A DNA stretch of 64,000 bases from Oceanisphaera sp. IT1-181 (GTDB lineage: Bacteria; Pseudomonadota; Gammaproteobacteria; Enterobacterales; Aeromonadaceae). The stretch covers positions 3,379,001-3,443,000 of the forward strand of contig NZ_CP136856.1 of NCBI RefSeq assembly GCF_033807535.1, in the 5' to 3' direction. The position numbers were made by a program, and so were the translations under genes. Below, piece after piece: positions 31,167 to 40,067 of the stretch. The notes beneath the pieces were generated by a model, which searched no databases, was not told the DNA's origin, and saw nothing but the letters and a program-made list of their open reading frames with translations. Numbering within the stretch: the first letter of the stretch is position 1; each line of letters opens with the position of its first letter.

Positions 31167-34004
31167 TTACTCCTCACAAGACTCAGGCACATCCAACCAA
31201 AAACAGGCACCTTGGCCGGGGACTGACTCATAATCCACGTGCCCCTGCATGCCTTCGATTAACTGGCGCGTAATGGCTAAGCCCAGACCGGTGCCACCTT
31301 TTTGGCGGCTGTCTGAGCTATCGGCTTGGGCAAACTTCTCAAAAATTCGATCTCTAAAGTTCAGCGGCACGCCCTCGCCTTGATCCTGCACTCGCACACG
31401 AAAATATCCCGCCCCACCCTGCTCGATAGCCACCGTCACACGTCCATCAAGGGGGGAAAACTTAATGGCATTGGCTTGTAAATTAGACAGCGCTTGTAAG
31501 AATCTGTCTTTATCAATCAATACCCGCGCGCCGGAGACCTCGGCTATTAGTGCCAGCGCCACGCCTCGCTCTTTACCTAAGGGCTGATTCATATTAATGG
31601 CCGCCTTAACCAGCGCGGTTAAATCATGGATTTGTAAATTAAAATGCATCTTACCGGCGGCTAATTTTTCAATATCAAGCAGATCGTTGATCAATAAATT
31701 TAAGCGCTGACTGTTGTGATAAGCCACCCGCAGTAATTTATCGACCTTAGGCGGTAAATCGCCCAACACCCCTTGCACCAGCAAGCCTAACGAGCCGGTG
31801 ATCGAGGTTAAGGGAGTGCGCAATTCATGGCTGATGGTGGCCACAAATTCTTTTTGCAGTTGCTCAACTTTTTTCAGCTCAGAAATATCTTCCACCAAAG
31901 ACCACAATAAAGTGCGGCCGTCGGCTTCGGTCATTAACACCCCTTGTTGGCGCACCGGAAAATGGCTGCCATCTTGGCGAACATATTCTTTTTCGTAGGG
32001 CGCGTAACGGCCGCTGGCTTGTAACTCTGCGCCAGCTTGCTGGTCTAGCGCTTGATACTCACGCGGCGTTAAGCGTCGAAAATCCAAACTCAGCAGCTGC
32101 GCTTTATCAAAGCCGGTGGCATCGAGCAACGCCTGATTCACATCAATAAACTCGCCACTGTAAAAATCATTGAGGGCAATGCCAATCGATGACAACTCAA
32201 ACAAACTGCGCAACCGCTGCTCACTGGCCACTTGCGCTAACTGCGCTTGTTTCTCCGCTTGTACGTCCACTAAGTAGCCGTGCCAAATGATGCTGCCATC
32301 GTCGAGGCGTTCCGGTTGCGATCGCCCCTCTACCCAGCGCAAGCTGCCATCGGCTTGTTTGATGCGAAATTGCACATACCAAGTTCCCAGTTGTTGTTCA
32401 GACCGTAGGTTTGCCGCCAGCACCTTTGCCACATCGGGTTCATAGATGCAGTCAAAAACCTGACCGGCATCTTGCAGTACTTGCTCAGGTGTGACGCCAT
32501 AAATATTTTTAATGCCACTGCTGCTGTAAGGAAAGCTAATATGGCCGTCGGGCCATTGTCGGTACTGAAACAACATACCGGGCATTTGGTCGAGCAACTT
32601 AGTTAAGCGCTCTTCATGCTGCTTGCTACTTAACATCTCGCCCAGCCAATGGGCCAGCAATCCTAAAAACATATAATCAGTATCATCAAAAGGCTGTGCG
32701 CGCGCCTGCGTATCCGAGAAGTTAAGGGTGCCAAATAACTGACCGTCTACTTCTAGGCGAATAGCCAAATAGCTTTCTAGCCCTAATTGTTGATAGCAGC
32801 CTTCATGCTTAAAAGCAGACTCACTCATGCGGGCAATGGCCAGCACGCCCGTTTGTTGTAATAACAGCTGGCAATAGGTTTGCTCCAGTACAAAGTGCAA
32901 CCCGGAGCTAATGCCCACTGCTGGTGGTGCCGCCACCCAACGCACCACATACAGATCGCCGATAATCTCGCTGGCGATGCCAATATCAAGCCCTAAAAAT
33001 TGGCAGCCGAGCGCCAGCGCCTGATTAATCTTGTCATCTAAGCTGCCATTGAGTTCAAACGCGATGCGATTAAGCAAAGCAAGCGCTTGGTTTTTACGCT
33101 CTAGCTGCACCAAGGCCAAGTGTTCGGCGGTAATATCCATGTGCGAGCCATACAATTTTAGTGCGTGGCCTTGTGCGTCTCGGCTTACCACCTGACCGCG
33201 GCTTTGCACCCAGATCCAATGGCCCGCCTTATGGCGCATGCGATACTTGTATTCATATTTAGGCTCAAGGCCCTCAAGGTAGCGCGCTAATAAATTCGCT
33301 AACTTAGGCTGGTCTTCCGGGTGCAAGCGACTGCGCCAGGTTTCTATATCGATGGGGATTAACTCGAATAGTTGATAACCTAGCATCTGCGCCCAGCGCT
33401 CATTAAATTCACACTCTTGAGTCTGCAGATCCCATTGCCAAGTGCCGACACTGGCGTTGGTAATCACCAACTGCGCTCTCGCTTCACTGGCCTCTAGTGC
33501 TTGGCTTAGCTCCAGTAATTGGCGTTGGCGGATCTGTTCTTCCACACAATCGGCCAATTCCCGTAATAACTGGGCATCTTGCTCACTAAAGGCTCGTGGT
33601 TGCTTGTCGATCACGCATAAGGTGCCCAGTCGGTAGCCATCATTAGTGCGTAAAGGTGCGCCCGCATAAAAGCGAATATAAGGGGCGTGCTGCACCAGCG
33701 GGTTATCGGCAAAGCGGGGATCGGCTAGTGTGTCTTCTACAATAAACACCGCTTCATCTAAGATGGCATGGCCGCAAAAAGATAAGTCACGGTGGGTTTC
33801 ACGCACCTCTAACCCTTGGCGCGACTTAAACCACTGCCGCTCATGGTCAATCAAAGACACCAAGGCAATTTCGACGCCAAAGGTTTGCTGGGCAATCCGC
33901 GTAATGCGATCTAATCCCGCCTCAGGCGGGCTATCGAGCAGCCCAGTCTTTAACAGCGCTTGCAGTCGATGCCACTCATTAGCGGGGATCAGCGGTGGCT
34001 TCAT
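31167..34004 (-). CDS. Soluble multi-sensor histidine kinase (GAF-PAS-GAF-PAS-PAS-HisKA-HATPase)
   Basis: 945 residues without membrane segments. Order: GAF (about 20-165, with LGTLCVIDKQPRAFS), PAS (about 175-295, WDLQTQECEFNERWAQMLGY), second GAF (about 300-460), PAS (about 470-590), PAS (about 595-710, FIDVNQALLDATGFDKAQLL), HisKA with FVATISHELRTPLTS (His about 723) and HATPase with NAIKFSP, DQGEGVP and GGTGLGLAI. It has no receiver of its own. Its first 26 bases overlap the end of the upstream kinase gene, so the two are co-translated. Partner receivers are probably the divergent genes 35999-39295. Confidence 0.9.
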   Translation of the reverse strand: MKPPLIPANEWHRLQALLKTGLLDSPPEAGLDRITRIAQQTFGVEIALVSLIDHERQWFKSRQGLEVRETHRDLSFCGHAILDEAVFIVEDTLADPRFADNPLVQHAPYIRFYAGAPLRTNDGYRLGTLCVIDKQPRAFSEQDAQLLRELADCVEEQIRQRQLLELSQALEASEARAQLVITNASVGTWQWDLQTQECEFNERWAQMLGYQLFELIPIDIETWRSRLHPEDQPKLANLLARYLEGLEPKYEYKYRMRHKAGHWIWVQSRGQVVSRDAQGHALKLYGSHMDITAEHLALVQLERKNQALALLNRIAFELNGSLDDKINQALALGCQFLGLDIGIASEIIGDLYVVRWVAAPPAVGISSGLHFVLEQTYCQLLLQQTGVLAIARMSESAFKHEGCYQQLGLESYLAIRLEVDGQLFGTLNFSDTQARAQPFDDTDYMFLGLLAHWLGEMLSSKQHEERLTKLLDQMPGMLFQYRQWPDGHISFPYSSSGIKNIYGVTPEQVLQDAGQVFDCIYEPDVAKVLAANLRSEQQLGTWYVQFRIKQADGSLRWVEGRSQPERLDDGSIIWHGYLVDVQAEKQAQLAQVASEQRLRSLFELSSIGIALNDFYSGEFIDVNQALLDATGFDKAQLLSLDFRRLTPREYQALDQQAGAELQASGRYAPYEKEYVRQDGSHFPVRQQGVLMTEADGRTLLWSLVEDISELKKVEQLQKEFVATISHELRTPLTSITGSLGLLVQGVLGDLPPKVDKLLRVAYHNSQRLNLLINDLLDIEKLAAGKMHFNLQIHDLTALVKAAINMNQPLGKERGVALALIAEVSGARVLIDKDRFLQALSNLQANAIKFSPLDGRVTVAIEQGGAGYFRVRVQDQGEGVPLNFRDRIFEKFAQADSSDSRQKGGTGLGLAITRQLIEGMQGHVDYESVPGQGACFWLDVPESCEE

Positions 34005-35823
34005 GGCGCGGTTCCTTATCTGGGCTTAGGCCTGGGGTTGGAGCTAGAGCTGGGGTAAATTGCGGCAACTCCAGCCAAAAATGGGCGCCAGCACTGTTAT
34101 AAAAACCGATTTTTCCTTGCATCAAGGTCACCAGATCTTTGCAGATGGTTAAGCCAAGGCCGGTGCCTTTACTGGCGCGCATGGTGCCATGCTCGGCTTG
34201 AGAAAAACGCTCAAATAAGTGCTGACTAAAATCGGCAGCTATGCCTAAACCTTGATCGCTCACGGTAATACGTAGTATCCCGCTTTTTACCGTTTCGGCA
34301 CGCACAGTAACCCAGCCCTCGGGCGGCGAAAATTTAATGGCGTTGCTGGTCAGATTATCTAATATTTGCCGCAGGCGCAGCGGATCGACAAAGGCAGTTA
34401 ATGAGTCCGCAACCTGCAGCCGTAGCTTCACCTTATAGCTGCTAGCCATGGGTTGGTTGGCGGCTACCGCTTCCGCTATTAGATCACTCATTTCTATCAG
34501 CACCGGCGCCAAAGTCATTTTTCCGCTACTGAGCTTATTAAAATCTAATAAATCATTGATGATCAGTTGCAAGCGCTCGCCATTACGCAAGGCAAGCTCC
34601 GCCAAATCATGCGCTTTCTCTGGCATGGGCCCTATCAACCCCGAGCCTAGTAATTTTAAGGCTCCATTGATGGAGGTAAGCGGGGTGCGCAATTCATGGC
34701 TGATCACGGCCACAAAATCATTTTTCACTTCGCTCAGCGCTTTACGCTCGGCGGTCAGTTGATTAAAGGCTTGCGCTAACCGTGACACCTCGGTCACGCC
34801 CGCTTCTGATAAGGGCGTGCTATCACAACCTTCGCTAGCCATGTCGCGAATTTGACGGGTCATAGTTTCTAATGGCCGCATCAAGATCCATACCCGCCAA
34901 AAAGCCAGCGTAGACAGCACGACGCCGATTAGGATACTAATACCCGCAAAACGCACAAAAAAGGCTTTAGCGGGCGCGATAGCTCGGGCATAGGGCACGG
35001 CACTCACAAATACCCAATCCAACACTTCGAGTCGGGTATGAGCAAACACCCATTGCTGCGTGTTCAGCTCCACTATCCCCGCGCTAAAGCCAGAGAAAGC
35101 CGCGTCCACTAACGGATCGACTAAGGGTGCCGGCAAAGGCGCTAACTCAGTTTGTGGATCGCTATCCTCGCCGTTATAGGCGTACAGCTGATTATGAGTG
35201 TCAATAATCTTAAACTGCACACCCTCGCGCCGCGCTTGCCTGACGCTTTGCTTGGGCAAAAGTGAAGCGTGGGCCAAGTTAATCACCCCCACCAGCACAC
35301 CCAGCAAGTCTCCTTCATCCGAGAGAATGGGCTGTAACATAAAGATTAACGGTTGGCCTGAGGTTTGACCGATCACAGGTGGGCTGATCACCACTTTTTT
35401 ACTGGCGAGCACTTGCTGAACATGAGGTCGACTCGAGTAATCCATGCCGACTCGGCCAGGCTCAAACAGGCTCTCCGCTTGCGCCACCCCCTGTTTATCT
35501 AGCACTACAATGCCATCTGGAAACATGGCATAACCATTGATCTTGCGCTGGCGCGTAAGCTGATGGTTGAGCTCAGTCATAGAATGGAGGCGTTGGCCAT
35601 TAGACAGCAGCACACTAATATGGGCTAATGTATTCAAGCGTAATGCCAGCAACTGCTCTACTTGCTCGGCGGCACGGGCGGTCATGGCCACTTGATTGGC
35701 ACGTAACTGACGTTCAGTGCCATTCACTAACATATGATAAGCCGTGAGCAGTACCGCAAATATGGTCACAAAGGCGGCGGCTAAAATAATAATGACAATC
35801 TGTTTCTTGAGTGATAAGCGCAT
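33979..35823 (-). CDS. Membrane histidine kinase (dCache-HAMP-HisKA-HATPase)
   Basis: 614 residues. TM1 (about 8-28) and TM2 (about 287-308) flank a periplasmic double-Cache-like sensor (GMDYSSRPHVQQVLASKK, LGVLVGVINLAH). A HAMP segment (RPLETMTRQIRDMA) and a short coil lead to HisKA with FVAVISHELRTPLTS (His about 372) and HATPase with NAIKFSPPEG, DQGLGIA and KGTGLGLTICKD. dCache sensors usually bind small organic ligands outside the membrane. The HisKA/HATPase region is very like that of the downstream kinase, suggesting duplication. First gene of the kinase pair, divergent from the receiver operon. Confidence 0.9.
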   Translation of the reverse strand: MRLSLKKQIVIIILAAAFVTIFAVLLTAYHMLVNGTERQLRANQVAMTARAAEQVEQLLALRLNTLAHISVLLSNGQRLHSMTELNHQLTRQRKINGYAMFPDGIVVLDKQGVAQAESLFEPGRVGMDYSSRPHVQQVLASKKVVISPPVIGQTSGQPLIFMLQPILSDEGDLLGVLVGVINLAHASLLPKQSVRQARREGVQFKIIDTHNQLYAYNGEDSDPQTELAPLPAPLVDPLVDAAFSGFSAGIVELNTQQWVFAHTRLEVLDWVFVSAVPYARAIAPAKAFFVRFAGISILIGVVLSTLAFWRVWILMRPLETMTRQIRDMASEGCDSTPLSEAGVTEVSRLAQAFNQLTAERKALSEVKNDFVAVISHELRTPLTSINGALKLLGSGLIGPMPEKAHDLAELALRNGERLQLIINDLLDFNKLSSGKMTLAPVLIEMSDLIAEAVAANQPMASSYKVKLRLQVADSLTAFVDPLRLRQILDNLTSNAIKFSPPEGWVTVRAETVKSGILRITVSDQGLGIAADFSQHLFERFSQAEHGTMRASKGTGLGLTICKDLVTLMQGKIGFYNSAGAHFWLELPQFTPALAPTPGLSPDKEPRHEATADPR

Positions 35824-35998
35824 CCGACTTCTTCCTTGATGGTGCGTTGCAGCCGTTAGTGTATTACTTAACGTGATAACATTAAGCGATAAATACGGTG
35901 TTTAACGTATCAAGTTATTATTTTGCTCGCATACAAAACGGGCATCACGCTGCTGGCTGACTTATTTTGGCTGAGCAGCTGTTTACTGGAGGACACGC

Positions 35999-37684
35999 AT
36001 GACGTCTGAAGTCACCGCTATCGACAACCGTCTTATGATGTTAAAAAAACGGTTTGCCGAGCGCACCACAGCTCAACTCACCGAGCTAGCGCCTAAGCTG
36101 GCTGATTGGCAAGGCGGCGTCTGTCATCCAGATGATCTGCAAGACCTCTATCATTTGTTGCATCGTTTAGCCGGCTCAAGCGGCACCTTTGGTTTTCATC
36201 AATTAGGCGAAGAAGCCAGCCAGTTAGAGCAGCTGATTAAAGAGGTGATACATACCGTTGAGCCGGCTCAGTTATCAACAGGCTGCCAGATAGAGCCAGC
36301 CGTTCTAACACGGCTAAGCCAATTATCGCAGCTGTTATTGGCAGCAGAGGCGCCCGCGTCTACTGCCATTAACTGGGATCTGGTGGAGCATACGGGTGAA
36401 AAAACTCAATTATTAGTGCTGGATGCCGGCTTGGCAGCGTTGGGCGAGGCCTTAATGACTTATGGCTTTAACGTGCGCCATTGTGAAAATTTACCGCAAC
36501 ACTGCACACAGTGCTGGCATCCGGCGAGCATTATCATCACTCCTGCTGCATTGTTAAGCCAAGTGGTGGCCTGGAATCAGCAACAAGCCCAAGCACAACA
36601 CAAAGCGCCAGCCCCGATATTGTGCATCGGTCAAGATGACAGTTTTCAGGCGCGCTATGCCTTGGCCGCACAAGGTGCCGATGGCTTATTTATGCAACCG
36701 GTTGAGGTGCCTAAACTGGCCAAGCGCATCGAGCAACTTAAAGCCGAGCAACAACAGCATCATGCCAGTAAGGTATTACTGCTGGATGATGATCAAGAGC
36801 TCACCGAGCATTACCGCGTAGTGCTCACGCAGGCGGGTAAGAATGTCAAAGTGATGGCCCAGCCTGAGGGCTTATTGGCGGTGTTGGCAGAATTTCGCCC
36901 CGACATAGTGCTGTTAGATGTGCATATGCCGCCCTATTCAGGTGTCACCTTGGCGCGCATGATCCGCCTCGAGCCCGAATGGCTGAGTTTGCCGATTATT
37001 TATCTCTCGTCGGAGCAAGACCGCGACTTGCAAATTAACGCACTCGCCCAAGGCGCCGATGAATTTATCACTAAGCCGATTTCCGATGAGCAGCTGATCC
37101 GCACCGTGCGTACCCTCTGTTATCGCGCGCGCCAGCTCGCCAAGCTAGTATCCTGCGATGGCTTAACCGGCCTGCTTAATCATTCGCATATTAAACAAGC
37201 TCTCACTCATGAATACGCGCGCGTACAGCGCCTCGGCCACCACACTAGCATCGCTATTTTAGACTTAGATCATTTTAAACAGGTTAACGACCGCCATGGC
37301 CACGGCGTGGGCGACTTAGTAATCAAAGCATTGGCGCAAGTATTACAAAAGCGGCTGCGCACCACCGATCATTTAGGCCGCTACGGTGGCGAAGAATTTG
37401 TGATTATCTTACCGGACTGCAAACTGGCTCAATCGGAGCTAATGTTTAAGGATATTTGCCATCACTTCTCCCAGCTAAGTTTTATTGGCAGTGACGGCAC
37501 CTTTCATGCCACCGTAAGCGTAGGGCTGGCTGAGCTCAATAACTTTAGCGGTGAAGAGCAAGCCCTGAATGCAGCAGACGACGCGCTTTATCAACAAAAG
37601 CAAGCCGGCAGAAATGGCGTCACCTGCTACCAGCACCCACGCTTGGGGCGAGACGAAAATTTAGCTCAGGATGGGGCTGATTAA
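35999..37684 (+). CDS. Hpt - degenerate receiver - receiver - GGDEF diguanylate cyclase
   Basis: 561 residues. Hpt domain (about 15-120) with HRLAGSSGTFGF (phospho-His H55). Residues 130-250 have receiver-like length and strands (TQLLVLDAGLAALGEAL, SIIITPAALL) but no acidic pocket or phospho-Asp. A full receiver (about 255-375) has LLLDDDQ, D307 in VLLDVHMPP and K in ITKPIS. The GGDEF domain (about 385-550) has GGEEF (463-467) and an RxxD (RTTD) product-inhibition site five residues before it. It should make cyclic di-GMP under phosphorelay control. GGAGGAC precedes the ATG. Followed by the REC-HDOD gene after 2 bp. Confidence 0.9.
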   Translation: MTSEVTAIDNRLMMLKKRFAERTTAQLTELAPKLADWQGGVCHPDDLQDLYHLLHRLAGSSGTFGFHQLGEEASQLEQLIKEVIHTVEPAQLSTGCQIEPAVLTRLSQLSQLLLAAEAPASTAINWDLVEHTGEKTQLLVLDAGLAALGEALMTYGFNVRHCENLPQHCTQCWHPASIIITPAALLSQVVAWNQQQAQAQHKAPAPILCIGQDDSFQARYALAAQGADGLFMQPVEVPKLAKRIEQLKAEQQQHHASKVLLLDDDQELTEHYRVVLTQAGKNVKVMAQPEGLLAVLAEFRPDIVLLDVHMPPYSGVTLARMIRLEPEWLSLPIIYLSSEQDRDLQINALAQGADEFITKPISDEQLIRTVRTLCYRARQLAKLVSCDGLTGLLNHSHIKQALTHEYARVQRLGHHTSIAILDLDHFKQVNDRHGHGVGDLVIKALAQVLQKRLRTTDHLGRYGGEEFVIILPDCKLAQSELMFKDICHHFSQLSFIGSDGTFHATVSVGLAELNNFSGEEQALNAADDALYQQKQAGRNGVTCYQHPRLGRDENLAQDGAD

Positions 37685-37686
37685 TC

Positions 37687-38904
37687 ATGGATATTTTGCT
37701 GTTAGATGATGACCCTTTAGTCGCCGAGCTGATTGAGCTGGTGTTAGCTAATTTAGCGCCCCATGCTCAAGTGCAATACTGCAGCACTCTGGCAGAGGCC
37801 AAAGCCGCTTGGCAGCCTAGCATGCAACTGGTTATTTGCGAGTACCAGCTCACGGATGGTTCAGGCCTAGACTTGGTGAAGTTAGTGCGCAGCCAAGCGC
37901 CTGAGTTGCCGGTGGTCATGATCAGTGCCCATTCCGACCGCGAAGCCGTGATCGCGGCAGCGCGCTGTGGGGTAAGTGAATTTATTGCCAAGCCGCTAAA
38001 CCTGCCCATGCTGCAGCAGCGACTAGAGCCGCTATTAGCTCGTCTAATTCAGCAACAGAGCCAAGCTAAGCTCACTGTTTGTTTAAACACTTGGTTAAGC
38101 CAAGCTTTAACCGGCAAGCTTACTTTACCCAGCGAGTTAGCGCTGGAAGCCCTATTGCCCTTGCTGGAGAGCAGTACTGAGTTATCAGCACAAGACTTGG
38201 CGCGCGCATGGAAAAATGAGATACCGCTTACCGCTCGCCTGCTGAATTTAGCCAATGGCGCCTCATTAAAGCGCAGTGGCCAACCCATAAGCCGCGTCGA
38301 TGAGGCTATCAGTATCCTAGGGGTCGATATGGCATTGGCCACGGCCATGGCACTGGCGCTGGATATTCGCGGCTCGCTGCAAGATGCGAGATTACTAAAG
38401 CAAGCACAGCTTTATCACTCCACCGCCGAGCAAGTGGCCAGTCTCGCGCGCGCCATGGCAATGAGTGTGGGTTTAAGCAGCGCCAGTTGTTATACGGCTG
38501 GCCTCTTGAGTCGCGTCGGCGAATTAGCGGTGCTGCGTGCCCTGCAAGATTTTATTGCGCAAGGCGCCACACTCAATGATGAACAGCTGCCATTAGCAAT
38601 TTCCGAGTGGAGCCCTAATTACGGCAACCAACTTAAGGTACAGTGGGGTTTGCCCTTACCCACTCGCGAGCTAATCGGTGCCATTCATCAAGCACCGACT
38701 CATGCCACACAACGACCTTTGTTGATCATGCACTTAGCTGCCTTAAGAGTAGCCTCTCGCCTAGACACCCCAGAAGCACTGCGCATGTTGCGCCAAGCGG
38801 GCTTAGATGTAGAAAAATGGTGGCCCAAAGCGGCAGAGGAAGCGAGCCACACTCAACCCAGCCAAGAGGCGCTTTCCTTATCCTCTGCTGCTAACAGGAA
38901 CTAA
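37687..38904 (+). CDS. Receiver-HDOD protein with Glu at the phosphorylation site
   Basis: 405 residues. Receiver (1-120) with the acidic pocket LLDDDP, the switch Ser in VVMISAHSD and Lys in FIAKPL, but E52 (VICEYQLTDG, codon GAG) where the phospho-accepting Asp belongs. Residues about 140-330 are an HDOD domain (LARAWKNEIPLTARLLNLANGA, SRVDEAISILGVDMALA), a catalytically inert HD relative common in signalling. Glu can mimic aspartyl phosphate, so this receiver may be locked on. It lies between the diguanylate cyclase and the CheY-like gene in one operon. Confidence 0.86.
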   Translation: MDILLLDDDPLVAELIELVLANLAPHAQVQYCSTLAEAKAAWQPSMQLVICEYQLTDGSGLDLVKLVRSQAPELPVVMISAHSDREAVIAAARCGVSEFIAKPLNLPMLQQRLEPLLARLIQQQSQAKLTVCLNTWLSQALTGKLTLPSELALEALLPLLESSTELSAQDLARAWKNEIPLTARLLNLANGASLKRSGQPISRVDEAISILGVDMALATAMALALDIRGSLQDARLLKQAQLYHSTAEQVASLARAMAMSVGLSSASCYTAGLLSRVGELAVLRALQDFIAQGATLNDEQLPLAISEWSPNYGNQLKVQWGLPLPTRELIGAIHQAPTHATQRPLLIMHLAALRVASRLDTPEALRMLRQAGLDVEKWWPKAAEEASHTQPSQEALSLSSAANRN

Positions 38905-38905
38905 T

Positions 38906-39295
38906 ATGCCTCACCCCGCCTTGAGCCGGATTTTGTACGTAGAAGACGATGCTGATATACGCGAGATAGCCCAATTGGCACTGGAAATGGTCGGTGGCTT
39001 CAAGATGTTATTGTGCGCCAGCGGCGATCAAGCATTAGCACAAGCGCCCGCCTTTGCGCCGCAGTTGATTTTGCTGGATGTGATGATGCCAGGTATGGAC
39101 GGCCCGACCACGCTGACCGCCCTGCGCCAGCAACCGGAGCTGGCTCATATTCCCATCGCTTTTATGACCGCAAAAATTCAGCCCCAAGAAATTGCCGCCT
39201 ACAAAGCCATGGGTGCTGCAGACGTGATCGCCAAACCCTTTGATCCCATGCTCTTACCCCAGCAAGTGACTGAAATTTGGTTGAGCAGTAAGTAG
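38906..39295 (+). CDS. Single-domain response regulator (CheY-like)
   Basis: 129 residues, receiver only. Acidic pocket YVEDDAD, phospho-acceptor D58 in LILLDVMMPGMDG, switch Thr in FMTAKI and Lys in IAKPFDP are all present. With no output domain it would work as a phosphate shuttle or by binding a partner. Its ATG lies one base after the stop of the HDOD gene, and a terminator follows, so it closes the three-gene operon. Confidence 0.92.
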   Translation: MPHPALSRILYVEDDADIREIAQLALEMVGGFKMLLCASGDQALAQAPAFAPQLILLDVMMPGMDGPTTLTALRQQPELAHIPIAFMTAKIQPQEIAAYKAMGAADVIAKPFDPMLLPQQVTEIWLSSK

Positions 39296-39297
39296 CG

Positions 39298-39408
39298 AGG
39301 CCATACGCCTTACGCGATACGTAAAGAGCCGAACCCTAAGGTTCGGCTTTTTTGTTTGGCTCTTTTCTTGTTTTAACGGATAACGTAACGCGTACGGCGT
39401 ACAGCTGT
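39298..39408. repeat. Terminator bracketed by inverted GTACGCCGTA-type repeats
   Basis: Left arm CATACGCCTTACGCGATACG; centre, the terminator; right arm AACGTAACGCGTACGGCGTA followed by CAGCTGTC. The same layout recurs at 46488-46602 and 25709-25922, and arms alone at 53684-53762, 24600, 59038 and 11041. Confidence 0.7.
39324..39354 (+). terminator. Terminator after the CheY-like gene
   Basis: AGCCGAACC, loop CTAA, GGTTCGGCT, then TTTTTTG. Nine perfect pairs. Confidence 0.92.
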
Positions 39409-39409
39409 C

Positions 39410-39799
39410 TTAATAAGTATCTTCATCATCCCTTCGTTTAGGCGCACTGCCTAAGCGGCGGGTTTTTAAGTCGTAGCGCTCTTTGATGACGTCTTTAATA
39501 GTGCCTTCCCACAACTCGATACCCACAAAATAACCGGCACGCGCCAAGACGTGGGCGGCGATGGGAGCAGTCACGAGTACAAACACCACCATGGCCAGGG
39601 CGCGCACCACTAAACTGGTGTCGGCGCTGTAAAACACCATATAGCCGCAAGCCATAAGACCTATACCTAAGGCGCCGGCTTTACTGGTGGCGTGCATGCG
39701 GGTTAATAAGTCCGGCATACGAATAATGCCAATCCCCGAGAGCAGCATTAAAAACGCGCCCAGTAGCAGCAATACGCTGGTAGCGATTTCAATCATCAT
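39410..39799 (-). CDS. mrpG: Mrp Na+/H+ antiporter subunit G
   Basis: 129 residues from the ATG at 39799, which has GAGGAG nine bases upstream and opens with MMIEIATSVLLLLGAFLMLL. Three membrane helices with the conserved IGIIRMPDLLTRMHATSKAGALG, then a charged cytoplasmic tail longer than usual (ERYDLKTRRLGSAPKRRDDEDTY). Part of the MrpEFG subcomplex of the multisubunit Na+(K+)/H+ antiporter. It overlaps mrpF by 11 bases and is the last gene of the operon. Confidence 0.93.
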   Translation of the reverse strand: MMIEIATSVLLLLGAFLMLLSGIGIIRMPDLLTRMHATSKAGALGIGLMACGYMVFYSADTSLVVRALAMVVFVLVTAPIAAHVLARAGYFVGIELWEGTIKDVIKERYDLKTRRLGSAPKRRDDEDTY

Positions 39800-40064
39800 T
39801 GAGTTGCGCTCCTCGCTCCAGATAACGGGCAAAGGCCACCGCCGTTAAAAACGACGTTAATGCCAGTACCAGTGCCACATCAATCAACGCGGGCACGCCA
39901 TAACTGATGCTGTACAGCAAAATAAAGCCCACCGTCATGGAGGCAATCACTTCTAGCGCCACCACTCGGTCTGGTAGCGTGGGCCCGCGCAACAGGCGGA
40001 TGGTGGCCAGCACTAAGCCGATACTTAAAAAAATAAAAGAGATGGTAATCGATATCTCGAGCAT
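39789..40064 (-). CDS. mrpF: Mrp antiporter subunit F
   Basis: 91 residues, three membrane helices, with the conserved LRGPTLPDRVVALEVIASM between the first and second. Small membrane subunit of the Mrp complex, needed for its assembly. It starts 3 bp after mrpE. Confidence 0.94.
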   Translation of the reverse strand: MLEISITISFIFLSIGLVLATIRLLRGPTLPDRVVALEVIASMTVGFILLYSISYGVPALIDVALVLALTSFLTAVAFARYLERGAQLNDD

Positions 40065-40067
40065 GGT

